Shown here: piece after piece, positions 8,581 through 17,331 of the stretch
Layout: the number at the start of each line of letters is the position of its first letter
Numbering within the stretch: position 1 is the stretch's first letter
Origin: Alphaproteobacteria bacterium
GTDB lineage: Bacteria; Pseudomonadota; Alphaproteobacteria; Rickettsiales; SXRF01
Assembly: GCA_025362975.1 (NCBI GenBank)
Contig: JANYES010000011.1
Location: 193,581-257,580 of the forward strand
Length of the DNA: 64,000 bases
Direction of reading: 5' to 3'
Notes under the pieces: generated by a model
Database searches by the model: none
The model's input: only the letters and a program-made list of their open reading frames with translations
Told to the model about the DNA's origin: nothing
Position numbers and translations under genes: made by a program

Positions 8581-9189
8581 ATGCCCACGATTCTCGCCAT
8601 CGACACCTCCACTGGCCCGTGCTCCGTCGCGGTGTGGCACAACGGCAAAATCACCGCGTATGTCGAAAACACCAAGCCCGTTGTGCAATCCGCCGAGCTG
8701 ATCGGCATGATCGAAGCAGCGCTAAAACAAAGCGCCATCACCTACAACGATCTAACCCAGATCGCCGCCACCACCGGCCCCGGCAGCTTCACCGGCATCC
8801 GCGTCGGCCTCGCCAGCGCCCGCGGCATTGCGTTCGCCACCAAGCGGCCCACCGTCGGCTACACCACGCTCGAAGTCGTAGCAGCCGCCGCCCGCAAAGA
8901 AAACCCCGGCCCCGTGCTCGCCGTCCTCAACGCCGGAAAAGGCGAATATTACTACCAGCCCTTCGACGCCTCCGGCACACCACTCGCCGAACCCCTTCTC
9001 GCCGCCCCCGAAACCGCGCTGGCCCTAGGCGGCACCATCGCAGGCAACATCCCCGGCGCCACCTGCTCTATCACCTTCCCGCGCGCCCACGCGCTGGCCG
9101 AACTTGCCGCACTTAAACCCGCCGGTTCGCAAGCCCTGCGCCCGTATTACATCCGCCCGCCGGACGCCAAACTGCCTACCAAAAAATAA
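8581..9189 (+). CDS. tsaB: tRNA threonylcarbamoyladenosine biosynthesis protein TsaB
   Basis: Partner of TsaD and TsaE in making t6A37 in tRNAs that read ANN codons. ASKHA-fold markers are ILAIDTSTGPCSVAVW at the N-terminus and ATTGPGSFTGIRVGLASARG (about 64-83). At 202 residues it is slightly short, as usual in alphaproteobacteria. The C-terminal part is less conserved. rimI, its common neighbour, is absent; the next gene is a lipoprotein. Confidence 0.92.
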   Translation: MPTILAIDTSTGPCSVAVWHNGKITAYVENTKPVVQSAELIGMIEAALKQSAITYNDLTQIAATTGPGSFTGIRVGLASARGIAFATKRPTVGYTTLEVVAAAARKENPGPVLAVLNAGKGEYYYQPFDASGTPLAEPLLAAPETALALGGTIAGNIPGATCSITFPRAHALAELAALKPAGSQALRPYYIRPPDAKLPTKK

Positions 9190-9437
9190 CCCCTTCCGGG
9201 CCACCCCATCCCGTGGCTTTAATAGTGAGTCAGGCCTGACACCAAAACACCACTCGCGGCGAGGCGGGTGGGTGCGATTTAGTCATAAACCGCATGACTC
9301 TACACTCTCGCGGCTGAAATTGGGCGCGCCCTCTTTATTTTACAGGAAATTGCTTTTAACAAAATTATATAAAACAGAGCTTTAAAAAATTAGTAATTTT
9401 GGTATGATGTCGCAATCCAATATTTGCGGAGTTCGCC
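9190..9437. other. Intergenic region, no gene seen
   Basis: About 250 bases between tsaB and the lipoprotein gene. The second half is A/T-rich (TTTAACAAAATTATATAAAA around 9355-9374) and probably carries the promoter of the lipoprotein. No terminator-grade hairpin or conserved RNA was recognised. Confidence 0.4.
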
Positions 9438-10055
9438 ATGATTACATCCATCGTCAAACCAATGCAGCGTCTGTTCCCCATCGTGCTTATGCTCGCCACG
9501 GGGCTGTTCGTCAACGCCTGCCAGACCGCGCCCGCGCCCCCGCCGCTGCCGGAGATGAACTTCACCCGCTTTCAGCCGATCTATCTCGACGTCGGCAATG
9601 TCGACATCATCGACGAATTCAAATCGCCGCAGCACGAACCCAACGTCGAATACCTCGTGCCCGTCTCCCCGACGGATGCCATGCACGCCTGGGTGCATGA
9701 CCGCCTGAAAGCCTCCGGCGCCAATAAATCCATGCAGATTGTCATCAAAGACGCCAGCATCATCAGCCACGCCCCCGAAGGCACCAACCAGCTCCTCGGG
9801 CCCGCTCCCAACCGCCGCTACGACGCCCGCCTCGAAGTCGAGATGCGCGTCTACGGCACCGACGCCATGTCCGAAGCCAACATCAACGTCGTCGCCACCC
9901 AGACCATCACCATCAGCGACGCCACCAGCTTAATAGAGCGCAAGCGCATCTTCTACCGCATGGTGTACGATTTGATGGAATCGGCCAATGCGGAATTTGA
10001 AAAGCAGATATTCGCCTATTTCCCCCGCTACATCATGTATAACCAGACGCCGTAA
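9438..10055 (+). CDS. Predicted lipoprotein, unknown function
   Basis: 205 residues. The N-terminus is a lipoprotein signal: hydrophobic LFPIVLMLATGLFVNAC with the modified cysteine at about residue 28, followed by a proline-rich linker. The mature part mixes beta-like segments (SMQIVIKDASIIS, RLEVEMRVYG, INVVATQTITIS) and ends FAYFPRYIMYNQTP. Alphaproteobacteria carry similar small periplasmic lipoproteins of unknown role. A longer reading starting at 9404 is in another frame. It directly precedes the TauE-family gene and may be cotranscribed. Confidence 0.8.
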   Translation: MITSIVKPMQRLFPIVLMLATGLFVNACQTAPAPPPLPEMNFTRFQPIYLDVGNVDIIDEFKSPQHEPNVEYLVPVSPTDAMHAWVHDRLKASGANKSMQIVIKDASIISHAPEGTNQLLGPAPNRRYDARLEVEMRVYGTDAMSEANINVVATQTITISDATSLIERKRIFYRMVYDLMESANAEFEKQIFAYFPRYIMYNQTP

Positions 10056-10067
10056 AACAATGCCTGC

Positions 10068-10973
10068 ATGAACGTCTACCTGCCTATAGCCGAGATGTCG
10101 GTGAACGTCCTGCTCATCTTGGGTTTGGGCGGGATAACGGGCGTGTTGTCAGGCCTGTTCGGCGTTGGCGGCGGCTTCCTCATGACCCCGCTTCTGATCT
10201 TCATCGGCGTCCCCCCGGCGGTTTCCGTTTCCACCGTCGCCAACCAGATTATCGCCTCGTCAGTGTCCGGTTTCCTCGCCCATTGGCGGCGCGGCAATGT
10301 TGATTTTAAAATGGGGCTGTACCTGCTCGCTGGCGGCATAGGCGGCTCGACTCTGGGCGTGGCCCTCTTCCGCTGGCTCAAGCAGCTTGGCTATATCGAC
10401 CTGTTCATTTCGCTGATTTACGTCACCTTCCTCGGCATCGTCGGCGCCATAATGGCGGGTGAAAGCATCCGCGCAATCCTCAAAATCGCCCGAAAACCCT
10501 CCCCCCACGACAAACCCTCCCTCGCCACCCGCCTGCCGCTCAAGGTTGATTTCCCGAAATCGAAACTCCACATTAGCGCCATCATGCCGGTGGCAATTGG
10601 GTTTTTCGTCGGCATTATGGTCTCGCTGATGGGCATTGGCGGCGGCTTCTTCCTCATCCCCGCCATGATCTACCTGCTGGGCATGCCCACGGCGGTCGTC
10701 ATCGGCACCTCGCTGTTCCAGATCATTTTCATCACCGCTAACGTCACGCTCCTGCAAGCCCTCACCACGCAGACCGTCGACATCATGCTCGCACTCATCC
10801 TGCTCATCGGCTCCGTCGTCGGCGCCCAGTTCGGCAGCCGCATCGGCGCCAAACTCCCGGCGGAATATCTGCGCGCGCTGCTCGCCGCGCTTGTACTCGG
10901 CGTCGCCATCAAGCTCGCCTTCGGCCTGTTCACCCCGCCGTCGGACATTTACAGTGTAGGCACCATCGAATGA
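10068..10973 (+). CDS. TauE/SafE family membrane permease
   Basis: A 301-residue inner-membrane protein with about eight spans and an internal duplication: GVLSGLFGVGGGFLMTPLLI near the N-terminus and VSLMGIGGGFFLIPAMIYLL in the second half, the G-x-GGG-F-x-x-P signature of this family. Members move sulfite, sulfoacetate or other organosulfonates and small anions; the substrate is not readable here. It overlaps the next gene by four bases (ATGA). This permease plus a TIGR02186 protein is a recurrent alphaproteobacterial pair, suggesting a joint function. Confidence 0.9.
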   Translation: MNVYLPIAEMSVNVLLILGLGGITGVLSGLFGVGGGFLMTPLLIFIGVPPAVSVSTVANQIIASSVSGFLAHWRRGNVDFKMGLYLLAGGIGGSTLGVALFRWLKQLGYIDLFISLIYVTFLGIVGAIMAGESIRAILKIARKPSPHDKPSLATRLPLKVDFPKSKLHISAIMPVAIGFFVGIMVSLMGIGGGFFLIPAMIYLLGMPTAVVIGTSLFQIIFITANVTLLQALTTQTVDIMLALILLIGSVVGAQFGSRIGAKLPAEYLRALLAALVLGVAIKLAFGLFTPPSDIYSVGTIE

Positions 10974-11701
10974 TACACTGGCTACTACTGCTCATCCTCG
11001 CCCTGCCGCTACCGGCATTCGCCGCTACGCCCCTAGTCGCGGATTTATCCAACTACCGCATCGACATCGATTCCGGTTTCAACGGAACGCGCATTTTCCT
11101 CTTCGGCGCGCGCAACGATAACGGCGATATCGTCGTCGTCGTGCGGGGTCCGGTGAAGGATTACATGGTGCGCAAAAAACAGGAAATCGCCGGTATCTGG
11201 ATCAACCGTGAGCGCATGAAATTCTTCAACGTCCCGGATTTTTACGCCATCGCCTCCAGCAAACCACTCGAAGAAATGACCTCTGCTGCGCTCATGAAAC
11301 AGCTAGGCATCGGGCAGGACAACCTCCTCGTCTCCCCCGGCGACGCTTGGAGCAAAGCTAATTTCGACCAGTTCGAAGACGCCTTCCTGCGCCACCAGCT
11401 TAATCGTAAACTCTACATGTCGCAGCCGGAAAAAGTCAGCTTCATGGGTGAAACCCTGTTCAAAACCGTCGTCGAATTCCCCGACGACATCCCCCCCGGC
11501 AACTACACCGCCGAAATTTATTTGCTCAGCGACAACGAAGTCGTGGGCATGCAGTCCACCCCCATCAAAGTCGTCAAATCCGGCCTCGATGCTTTCTTGT
11601 TTTTCTACGCGCATCAGCATCCTGGGCTTTACGGCCTGACGGCAGTTTTTCTAGCAGTTTTCATCGGCTGGGCCGCCAGTCGCGTCTTCGAAAAAATCTG
11701 A
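10970..11701 (+). CDS. TIGR02186-type periplasmic/membrane protein
   Basis: 243 residues: a cleavable signal (LLLLILALPLPAFAAT), a periplasmic beta-rich domain starting PLVADLSNYRIDIDSGFNG, and one C-terminal membrane span (LYGLTAVFLAVFIGWAASRV). This matches the alphaproteobacterial 'Alph_Pro_TM' family, which is of unknown function and typically encoded beside TauE/SafE permeases, as here. Translational coupling to the permease suggests it is an accessory subunit, but that is inference. Confidence 0.85.
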   Translation: MIHWLLLLILALPLPAFAATPLVADLSNYRIDIDSGFNGTRIFLFGARNDNGDIVVVVRGPVKDYMVRKKQEIAGIWINRERMKFFNVPDFYAIASSKPLEEMTSAALMKQLGIGQDNLLVSPGDAWSKANFDQFEDAFLRHQLNRKLYMSQPEKVSFMGETLFKTVVEFPDDIPPGNYTAEIYLLSDNEVVGMQSTPIKVVKSGLDAFLFFYAHQHPGLYGLTAVFLAVFIGWAASRVFEKI

Positions 11702-11714
11702 ACGAGGTTATTCT

Positions 11715-12200
11715 ATGTCTCCACTTTCCACCCCCATGCACAAATCCAAATACCTGGTCTGCGTCGACCAGCATGAGGAATCCCGCGTCGCCCTGCGCCT
11801 CGCCTGCATGAAAGCAAACGCGCGGGGCTTGCAGGTCGTAATGGTCCACGTCATCCCCCCCGCCGATTTCCAGACCTTAGGCGCCATCGCCGACCGCATG
11901 CGCGAGGAGCGCAAGCGCGAGGGGCAGACATTGCTCAGTACGCTGGCCGAAGAAGCCTTCGCCACCTACGGCATTCGCCCGTTCACGGTGCTGCGCGAAG
12001 GTTCCACCGGTGATGAAATTTTAGAAACCATCCTCTCCGACGTGGATATCAACATTGTCGTCATCGGCACCACGCCGCCGGGTGTCGGGCGCGGAAAGCT
12101 TACTTCGTGGCTATCTACGCAGCTTGGTAATAAACTGCTTATCCCCCTTTTGATGGTGCCTGGGAATTTGACCGACCAGCAGCTACATTCCATTATTTAG
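11715..12200 (+). CDS. Universal stress protein (UspA family)
   Basis: 161-residue single-domain Usp fold. The first strand [20 protein letters not shown], the central VMVHVIP and the C-terminal nucleotide loop region [20 protein letters not shown] are typical; the loop is near the G-x2-G-x9-G(S/T) pattern of ATP-binding members but degenerate. It is 13 bases after the TIGR02186 gene, so the three may form one operon. The stress to which it responds is unknown. Confidence 0.87.
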   Translation: MSPLSTPMHKSKYLVCVDQHEESRVALRLACMKANARGLQVVMVHVIPPADFQTLGAIADRMREERKREGQTLLSTLAEEAFATYGIRPFTVLREGSTGDEILETILSDVDINIVVIGTTPPGVGRGKLTSWLSTQLGNKLLIPLLMVPGNLTDQQLHSII

Positions 12201-12240
12201 GCGTCTTGATTCGCCGTTTAATTTCAACTATGGTGCACCC

Positions 12241-12417
12241 ATGCCAAGCGTCGACAAAAAACTACTGGAAATCCTCGTCTGCCCCGTCACCAAGGGCGTG
12301 CTGCATTATGACGAGGCTAAACAAGAGCTTGTGAGCCAGAAAGCCCGTCTCGCCTATCCGATACGCGACGGCATCCCCATCATGCTGAGCGAAGAAGCTC
12401 GCAAGCTGGACGACTAA
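12241..12417 (+). CDS. Trm112/YcaR family small zinc-ribbon-like protein
   Basis: A 58-residue protein starting [19 protein letters not shown] and containing the family strand [20 protein letters not shown]. Trm112-like proteins activate methyltransferases in yeast; bacterial YcaR members are of unclear role and usually lie near lpxK/kdsB or ubiquinone genes. Only one cysteine of the zinc site is visible, as in many bacterial members. Its stop overlaps the 3' end of the convergent gene at 12414. Confidence 0.9.
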   Translation: MPSVDKKLLEILVCPVTKGVLHYDEAKQELVSQKARLAYPIRDGIPIMLSEEARKLDD

Positions 12418-12905
12418 TTAAAATCAAAAGGAAGCTGGATTTTGTTAGGATTTGCCGCGACTTCGCGCGCGGGCTTGAGCACTTCCGGGTCCTGCAACTT
12501 ATGCATGGAAGTGGCGGAACTCCACGATTTGATGGCCTTGGTGGCGAGCGGTTTCAGCGACATATCGGTTTTATGATGAATATGGGTGATTAAATCCTGT
12601 ACGGCATCACCGTATTCGATCAGTACATGACGCTGGTCGTCGCCCAGCGTCATGAAACCTTGTATGACCATCTGAAATTTTTCGTGGCTCACCGTCATTT
12701 TACGCACCAGATCGGCGTCGACCGGCTCGCCGCCAGCTGCTTCTTTTTCAAGGCGCAGCATTTCCTTATCGAGCGCATCGTGGAACACCATCATGTCGTG
12801 CAGCGACGCGTGTGCAACCCGCTCATTTTTCTCAAGGCTGATCACCTTGGTATAACCGGTTAAAGAATCGTCGTTTGTTTTCATAGCTGTGCTGAGGATA
12901 GCCAA
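12414..12905 (-). CDS. Hypothetical protein
   Basis: 163 residues, mostly helical and charged, no signal or membrane span; C-terminus QLPFDFN. Start choice: a TTG at 12905 is preceded by AGGAGAG with a seven-base gap, whereas the first in-frame ATG at 12884 has no ribosome site, so a TTG start is likely. The sequence is His/Met-rich in the middle ([12 protein letters not shown]). Family not recognised. Convergent with, and overlapping by four bases, the Trm112-like gene. Confidence 0.7.
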   Translation of the reverse strand: MAILSTAMKTNDDSLTGYTKVISLEKNERVAHASLHDMMVFHDALDKEMLRLEKEAAGGEPVDADLVRKMTVSHEKFQMVIQGFMTLGDDQRHVLIEYGDAVQDLITHIHHKTDMSLKPLATKAIKSWSSATSMHKLQDPEVLKPAREVAANPNKIQLPFDFN

Positions 12906-13007
12906 TGGTTCTCTCCTGAAGTCCCACTCTATTACAGTACAACAATATTACAAAAAAGTTAATTAATGATTCGATTCAGGAGGTAATTATTAATTTAATT
13001 AACGGAT

Positions 13008-14228
13008 TTATCGATTTTCTTTAATGATATCAGGCAGGTCACCGGCCAGGCCCATTGCATGACGCATGAAAAATCGTTTGAGCGGCGGCATTTTGCCAAC
13101 GGCCCATAAACCTAAGCCTCGTGCCAATTGTACCGGCAAGAGCTTAAACCCGAACAGGCGATTCAACCCATCGGTGACGGCCAGCATCGCCACATTGTCG
13201 AAACGCCGCCAGCGCTGGTAACCCGCGAGTACGTCCGGCGCGCCGATATCGAGACCGAGACGGAAGCGCTCGATCACTAGTTGCGAAAGCACCGCCACAT
13301 CACGGAAGCCCAGATTCACGCCTTGCCCGGCAATCGGGTGGATGGCATGCGCCGCGTCGCCAATTAGGGCAAGGCGGTAGCCAGTATAATGTTTGGCATG
13401 CATGAGCGACAACGGATAGGAAAACCGTGCGCCCAGCGTATGTATTTTGCCGAGATACCCGCCAACGCGCTCTTCGATTTCCTGCACGAATTCGGCTTCG
13501 TCGAGTTCAAGGTACACCGACGCCCTATCCTGCGGCTCCACCCAGACCAGCGACGACCGGTTCTGCGTCAGCGGCAGCACTGCAAACGGCCCGGCAGGGA
13601 GGAAACGTTCCTGCGCCAATCCGTGATGCGCCAGCTCATGGCCGATGGTGCAGACAATCGCGGTTTGTTCGTATTTCCAATCTACTGAGCCGATACCGGC
13701 TTGCTGGCGAACGCTCGAAAACTTGCCATCCGCCGCCACCAGCAGCTTGCAGCGCAGCACTTGCCCGCCATCAAGGCGTACGGTCACGCCTGATTCATCG
13801 CGCTCAAACGATGCTAAAGCCGCCCCGTCAAATGCCACCAGCGTTGGCGATTCCGCCAGCGCGCCTTGCAGGCTATGGCGGATATGGCGGTTTTCGACAA
13901 TATAGCCGAGCGGCGAATCGCCGATGTCATGATGGTCGTAATGCAGGAAAAATGGCATCTGCCCGTCAGACACGCGTATATCGAGAATCGGCTGCGCTTC
14001 CGGCGCTATCGCCTTCCACACGCCGATACCGTCGAGAATACACTTCGAACCGAAGGAAATGGCGCTCACCCGCCCGTCGAAAGACGGCTCCAGCTGCGCC
14101 TGCATTTTGGCCTTATCAACCACAGCCACGCTCAGCCCGGCGCGCGCTAAGGCTACGGCGAAGCTCATGCCCACCATGCCACCGCCTATAATGACGGTAT
14201 CGAATTGCCCGTTACCGTCCGTACTCAT
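13008..14228 (-). CDS. UbiH/UbiF/COQ6-family FAD hydroxylase
   Basis: Flavoprotein monooxygenase of 406 residues for a ring hydroxylation of ubiquinone biosynthesis. FAD motifs: DTVIIGGGMVGMSFAVALAR (Rossmann), VAADGKFSSVRQQAGI (DG motif) and GDAAHAIHPIAGQGVNLGFR (GD motif); the last is the ubiquinone hydroxylase signature. Alphaproteobacteria often use one or two such enzymes (UbiL, UbiM types) for several ring positions; which position cannot be told here. Monocistronic by position. Confidence 0.92.
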   Translation of the reverse strand: MSTDGNGQFDTVIIGGGMVGMSFAVALARAGLSVAVVDKAKMQAQLEPSFDGRVSAISFGSKCILDGIGVWKAIAPEAQPILDIRVSDGQMPFFLHYDHHDIGDSPLGYIVENRHIRHSLQGALAESPTLVAFDGAALASFERDESGVTVRLDGGQVLRCKLLVAADGKFSSVRQQAGIGSVDWKYEQTAIVCTIGHELAHHGLAQERFLPAGPFAVLPLTQNRSSLVWVEPQDRASVYLELDEAEFVQEIEERVGGYLGKIHTLGARFSYPLSLMHAKHYTGYRLALIGDAAHAIHPIAGQGVNLGFRDVAVLSQLVIERFRLGLDIGAPDVLAGYQRWRRFDNVAMLAVTDGLNRLFGFKLLPVQLARGLGLWAVGKMPPLKRFFMRHAMGLAGDLPDIIKENR

Positions 14229-14355
14229 AGGCCAATTTCACCCACGGATTCCGCAGATTGGGGCAAGGGATTAAAATACATCATGTTTTTTTCATATGCC
14301 TGTGGTATAGTATCGACTTGCATAGCGACAATATCACTCATCCAGGAGGTTAGGT

Positions 14356-14613
14356 ATGGAAAATAATACCGGAAATGACGCCAAGGGCAAAACCTGCGCT
14401 GTTAGCTGCGTTAGCCTGTTCTGGTGGACCACGCTGGTGGTTGCCGTGCTTGCCGTGCCATGCTTTGGCATTGTGGTGTCGTATATATTCCCGTTCCGCG
14501 GCGTTGGCGCGCTCATTATTTTCGTACTGGCGTGCTGGCTGTGCACCTATCTGGGTATGCGCCTGATGGCCAATCCTAAAATGTCTGAAAAGATCAATTC
14601 CCGCAAAAAATAA
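14356..14613 (+). CDS. Small two-span membrane protein
   Basis: 85 residues with two hydrophobic segments (LFWWTTLVVAVLAVPCFGIV and ALIIFVLACWLCTYLGMRLM), five cysteines and a basic tail SEKINSRKK. A strong ribosome site (AGGAGG) lies eight bases before the ATG. No family recognised. It stands alone between the flavoprotein hydroxylase and a secreted protein. Confidence 0.72.
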   Translation: MENNTGNDAKGKTCAVSCVSLFWWTTLVVAVLAVPCFGIVVSYIFPFRGVGALIIFVLACWLCTYLGMRLMANPKMSEKINSRKK

Positions 14614-14691
14614 GTTACGCTGCATCGCGGCAAACTGGCTCTCACTCACGGTTTGCTTGCGATTTGCTTTTGCCTGTGTTATTATTAACGA

Positions 14692-15078
14692 ATGGTTAAG
14701 CACAGCGTAGCAATGGCTGCGGTGCTGCTGCTAGTAATGATGGCAGAGAGCGCCAGCGCCAACGAGGAACCGGGCACCCAATCCAAAAACGTCCGGAAAG
14801 TATTGGCGACCCTCGAAAAATTCGGAATCAACAGCGCGGCAGTCCAAAGTCTGGTCAGCGCGGCAGATGCGCATGTCGACAAGACCGGTGCGATGCATTT
14901 ATCCGACCACGATGTGCTCGGCGGCAAACTGTCCTTCAATTACAATGTAGGCGCCATGCCCTCGGGCAAGCAGTTTGAGCTTCGTTATGTGCCCAAGGAT
15001 TATGAGAACGTCAACGTCGTCGCGCACACTAACAGCATCATGCTGCTTTACCATCATAAATTCAATTATGGCAAATAG
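14692..15078 (+). CDS. Secreted hypothetical protein
   Basis: 128 residues with a signal peptide (AVLLLVMMAESASANEE, cleavage after SASA) and a mature domain of about 105 residues ending LYHHKFNYGK. The mature part has helix-like first half and beta-like second half (FELRYVPKDYENVNVVAH). Family not recognised. Its 3' end overlaps that of the convergent pseudouridine synthase by 13 bases. Confidence 0.68.
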   Translation: MVKHSVAMAAVLLLVMMAESASANEEPGTQSKNVRKVLATLEKFGINSAAVQSLVSAADAHVDKTGAMHLSDHDVLGGKLSFNYNVGAMPSGKQFELRYVPKDYENVNVVAHTNSIMLLYHHKFNYGK

Positions 15079-15761
15079 CCGCACGCGCTCAGGTTTTCCG
15101 TCATATGCTGCGGTGCGGCAGCGGTGACCGCAATCGGGTCTTTTTTCTCATAGAGCGGGATTTCGATGGCGCGGGCATGCAGCTGCATCATCCCCTGATC
15201 TACGTCTTTTTCCCCGTAAATCTTATCCCCTACAATCGGACAGCCTAAATGCGCGCAGTGGACGCGCAGCTGGTGGGTGCGCCCGGTTTTGGGTTCCAGC
15301 TCCAGCCAGCTCAGATTCCCGGCCCGGCCCATCATCTTATAATGCGTGACCGACGTGACGGCGCCCTTCTGTTCCATGCTGTCCGCCGGTTTCATCCACC
15401 AGCGCTTATGGCTTTCGGATTGCTTGACCAGCGGCAGGTCGATAATCCCGCTGTCGGCCTCGGGTGCTCCCGTCACCACGGCCCAGTAAGTCTTTTTAAT
15501 ACGATTGCCGGCAAACATATTGCCGAGCTTATGCAGCGCCTGCCGGTGGCGGCCAAGCACGAGGCAGCCGCTGGTATCACGGTCCAGCCGGTGGGCAAGT
15601 GCCGGAATACGGGGCAGGCCGAACTGGAGGGCCGAAAAATGCTGTTCAAGATTTTCCCCGCCGCCGGTGCCTTTATGCACGGGAATACCGGCAGGCTTAT
15701 CCAGCACGAGCATCATAGCGTCGCGGTAAATCAAGCGGGAGAGCAAGTCTTCTTCGTTCAT
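15066..15761 (-). CDS. RluA-family pseudouridine synthase
   Basis: RNA uridine isomerase of 231 residues. The catalytic Asp is in HRLDRDTSGCLVLGRH and a second family motif is GRTHQLRVHCAHLGCPIVGD. No S4 domain precedes the catalytic domain, so it belongs to the short RluA/TruC-like group; the RNA target cannot be assigned. The start MNEEDLLSRLIYRD fits the family N-terminus. Confidence 0.9.
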   Translation of the reverse strand: MNEEDLLSRLIYRDAMMLVLDKPAGIPVHKGTGGGENLEQHFSALQFGLPRIPALAHRLDRDTSGCLVLGRHRQALHKLGNMFAGNRIKKTYWAVVTGAPEADSGIIDLPLVKQSESHKRWWMKPADSMEQKGAVTSVTHYKMMGRAGNLSWLELEPKTGRTHQLRVHCAHLGCPIVGDKIYGEKDVDQGMMQLHARAIEIPLYEKKDPIAVTAAAPQHMTENLSACGYLP

Positions 15762-15809
15762 GGGGAGTATATAGAGGCTCAGGCGCGGTTCGCCAAGCGT
15801 AATCAGCGA

Positions 15810-15853
15810 ATTAACTAATTGACTAATTAACTAATTAACTAATTAACTTATTA
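15810..15853. repeat. Tandem 8-bp repeat, five units
   Basis: ATTAACTA is repeated five times with single changes (ATTGACTA in the second unit, ATTAACTT in the last), then ATTA. It sits between a small lipoprotein stop and the pseudouridine synthase start. A shorter related stretch (TTAACTAATTAA) recurs at about 16097. It could be a replication-slippage microsatellite or a multi-site operator. Confidence 0.85.
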
Positions 15854-15858
15854 TCAGC

Positions 15859-16029
15859 CTAAGCGCGGCACTCGGCGCAGCACAGGAGGTCTTCGTAGGA
15901 TACCGGTAGGTTCGGCGTGAGCGGGGCGTAATTGAAGTTGAGGCGCTCCGTCATTTCGAAGCGCGGCGCGACGATACAACCGCTCAGCAAGGTCATCAAT
16001 CCGAAGATGATGCAAAACCGGATACCCAT
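15859..16029 (-). CDS. Small predicted lipoprotein
   Basis: 56 residues, starting MGIRFCIIFGLMTLLSGC, a compact lipoprotein signal with the lipobox LLSGC, followed by a short mature chain (IVAPRFEMTERLNFNYAPL) that ends in a cysteine pair plus one more cysteine (LLCCAECRA). The three C-terminal cysteines are unusual. No family recognised. Ribosome site weak (GGGGG six bases upstream). Confidence 0.6.
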   Translation of the reverse strand: MGIRFCIIFGLMTLLSGCIVAPRFEMTERLNFNYAPLTPNLPVSYEDLLCCAECRA

Positions 16030-16248
16030 AAAAACCCCCGTTGTGTACTTTTTTTCTTTTATAATTTCAGCGTACGCGCGCTGCGTGAACGTCGCGTTAA
16101 CTAATTAATAAAAATCGGTAAATTATAGGTGGCATTTTAGGTAATGCGTCTTGCGGCACTAAGTGCTTATTGCCACGCTTGATTCCGGGTGAAAATAACG
16201 TGTTTCGGGCCTCGCGGTCGGCTATAATCCAATGTGGAAGTAAGAAAT

Positions 16249-17205
16249 CTAGCTGTTCGGTGGCAACCCGGCGGATTCTTCAATGATATAAAGAGGGCGA
16301 TGTTTGGCCTCACGATAGATTCGGCCCAGATATTCGCCAATAATCCCGAGCGATATCAGCTGTACACCGCCCATGCACAACACTGCGGCCATGAGCGAGG
16401 CATAGCCCGGCACGTCCACGCCGTGGATCATGGTGCGTTGCAGCAACCAGAATGCGTAGCCAAAGGCAAAAATGGAAATGAATACGCCCAGATAGGTGGT
16501 GAGCCGCAACGGGAACGTCGTAAACGAAAATATCCCATCCTTGGCGAGCCGCCACAGGTTAGCAATGCTCTGCTTGGGTGCCCCGACGGCGCGCGGCGCG
16601 CGGTCGAAATAGATGCAGGTGGTCGAAAAACCGACCCATGCGAACAGGCCTTTCATAAAGCGCGTGCGCTCCGGCAACAGCCGCAGCACTTCCACAACCT
16701 TCTGGTCCATGAGGCGGAAGTCACCGGTATTGCTCGGTATATCAATAGAGGTCACGCGGCGGAGCAGGCGGTAAAACATCCACGCCGTACCCCGTTTGAA
16801 CGCTCCTTCACCCAGCCGCTGCTTGCGCGTCGCCAGCACGACCTTATAGCCCTCGCGCCACTTTTCCATCATCTGCGGAATCAGCTCCGGGGGGTCTTGC
16901 AAATCGGCGTCGAACGGCACCACCGCTTTGCCCCACGCATGGTGAAGCCCCGCAGTGAGCGCCGCTTCCTTGCCGAAATTGCGCGATAGCGAAATCAATT
17001 TGATGCGCGGTTCTTTGGCGTTCCATGCGCGCAAGCCCTCAAGCGTTCCGTCTTTGCTGCCGTCGTTGACGCAGACGATTTCCCAGTCGTCGGTGATCGA
17101 GTCGAGCACGGGGCTTAGCGTGTTGAAAAGCAGCGTCATGCCAGCTTCTTCGTTGTACATCGGGATGACGATGCTGAGCAGTGGGTCTGTGGTCATGTTT
17201 TTCAT
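16249..17205 (-). CDS. GtrB/DPM1-like family 2 glycosyltransferase
   Basis: 318-residue membrane-associated GT-A enzyme that probably transfers a sugar from a nucleotide donor to undecaprenyl phosphate. GT2 motifs: LSIVIPMYNEEAGM, CVNDGSKDGT, VVPFDADLQDPPEL and RNFGKEAALTAG. Two C-terminal membrane spans (TTYLGVFISIFAFGYAFWLL, ASLMAAVLCMGGVQLISLGI) end in the GEYLGRIYREAKHRPLYII tail typical of GtrB/YfdH/ArnC relatives. I start it at the ATG at 17205 (MKNMTTDP). A much longer in-frame reading continues into exbB antisense and is spurious. Confidence 0.9.
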   Translation of the reverse strand: MKNMTTDPLLSIVIPMYNEEAGMTLLFNTLSPVLDSITDDWEIVCVNDGSKDGTLEGLRAWNAKEPRIKLISLSRNFGKEAALTAGLHHAWGKAVVPFDADLQDPPELIPQMMEKWREGYKVVLATRKQRLGEGAFKRGTAWMFYRLLRRVTSIDIPSNTGDFRLMDQKVVEVLRLLPERTRFMKGLFAWVGFSTTCIYFDRAPRAVGAPKQSIANLWRLAKDGIFSFTTFPLRLTTYLGVFISIFAFGYAFWLLQRTMIHGVDVPGYASLMAAVLCMGGVQLISLGIIGEYLGRIYREAKHRPLYIIEESAGLPPNS

Positions 17206-17331
17206 ATAAAATTTGCCAATTGTAGGGTTAGCAAAAAATTGTGAACAAAGCATTAAACTAACACTAGACCGGGACGATTCCTGATAGTAAAAATATTCCA
17301 ATAACAAAATTCTGGGAGGATAAAAAAGCGC

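Noticed and set aside
11484-11500. A seven-C run inside the TIGR02186 gene as another contingency tract.
   Set aside because: The gene continues coherently in one frame through it, so there is no sign of disruption or switching.
15810-15853. CtrA-binding sites in the TTAAC-rich repeat.
   Set aside because: CtrA boxes need TTAA-N7-TTAAC; the spacing here is N4 or N12.
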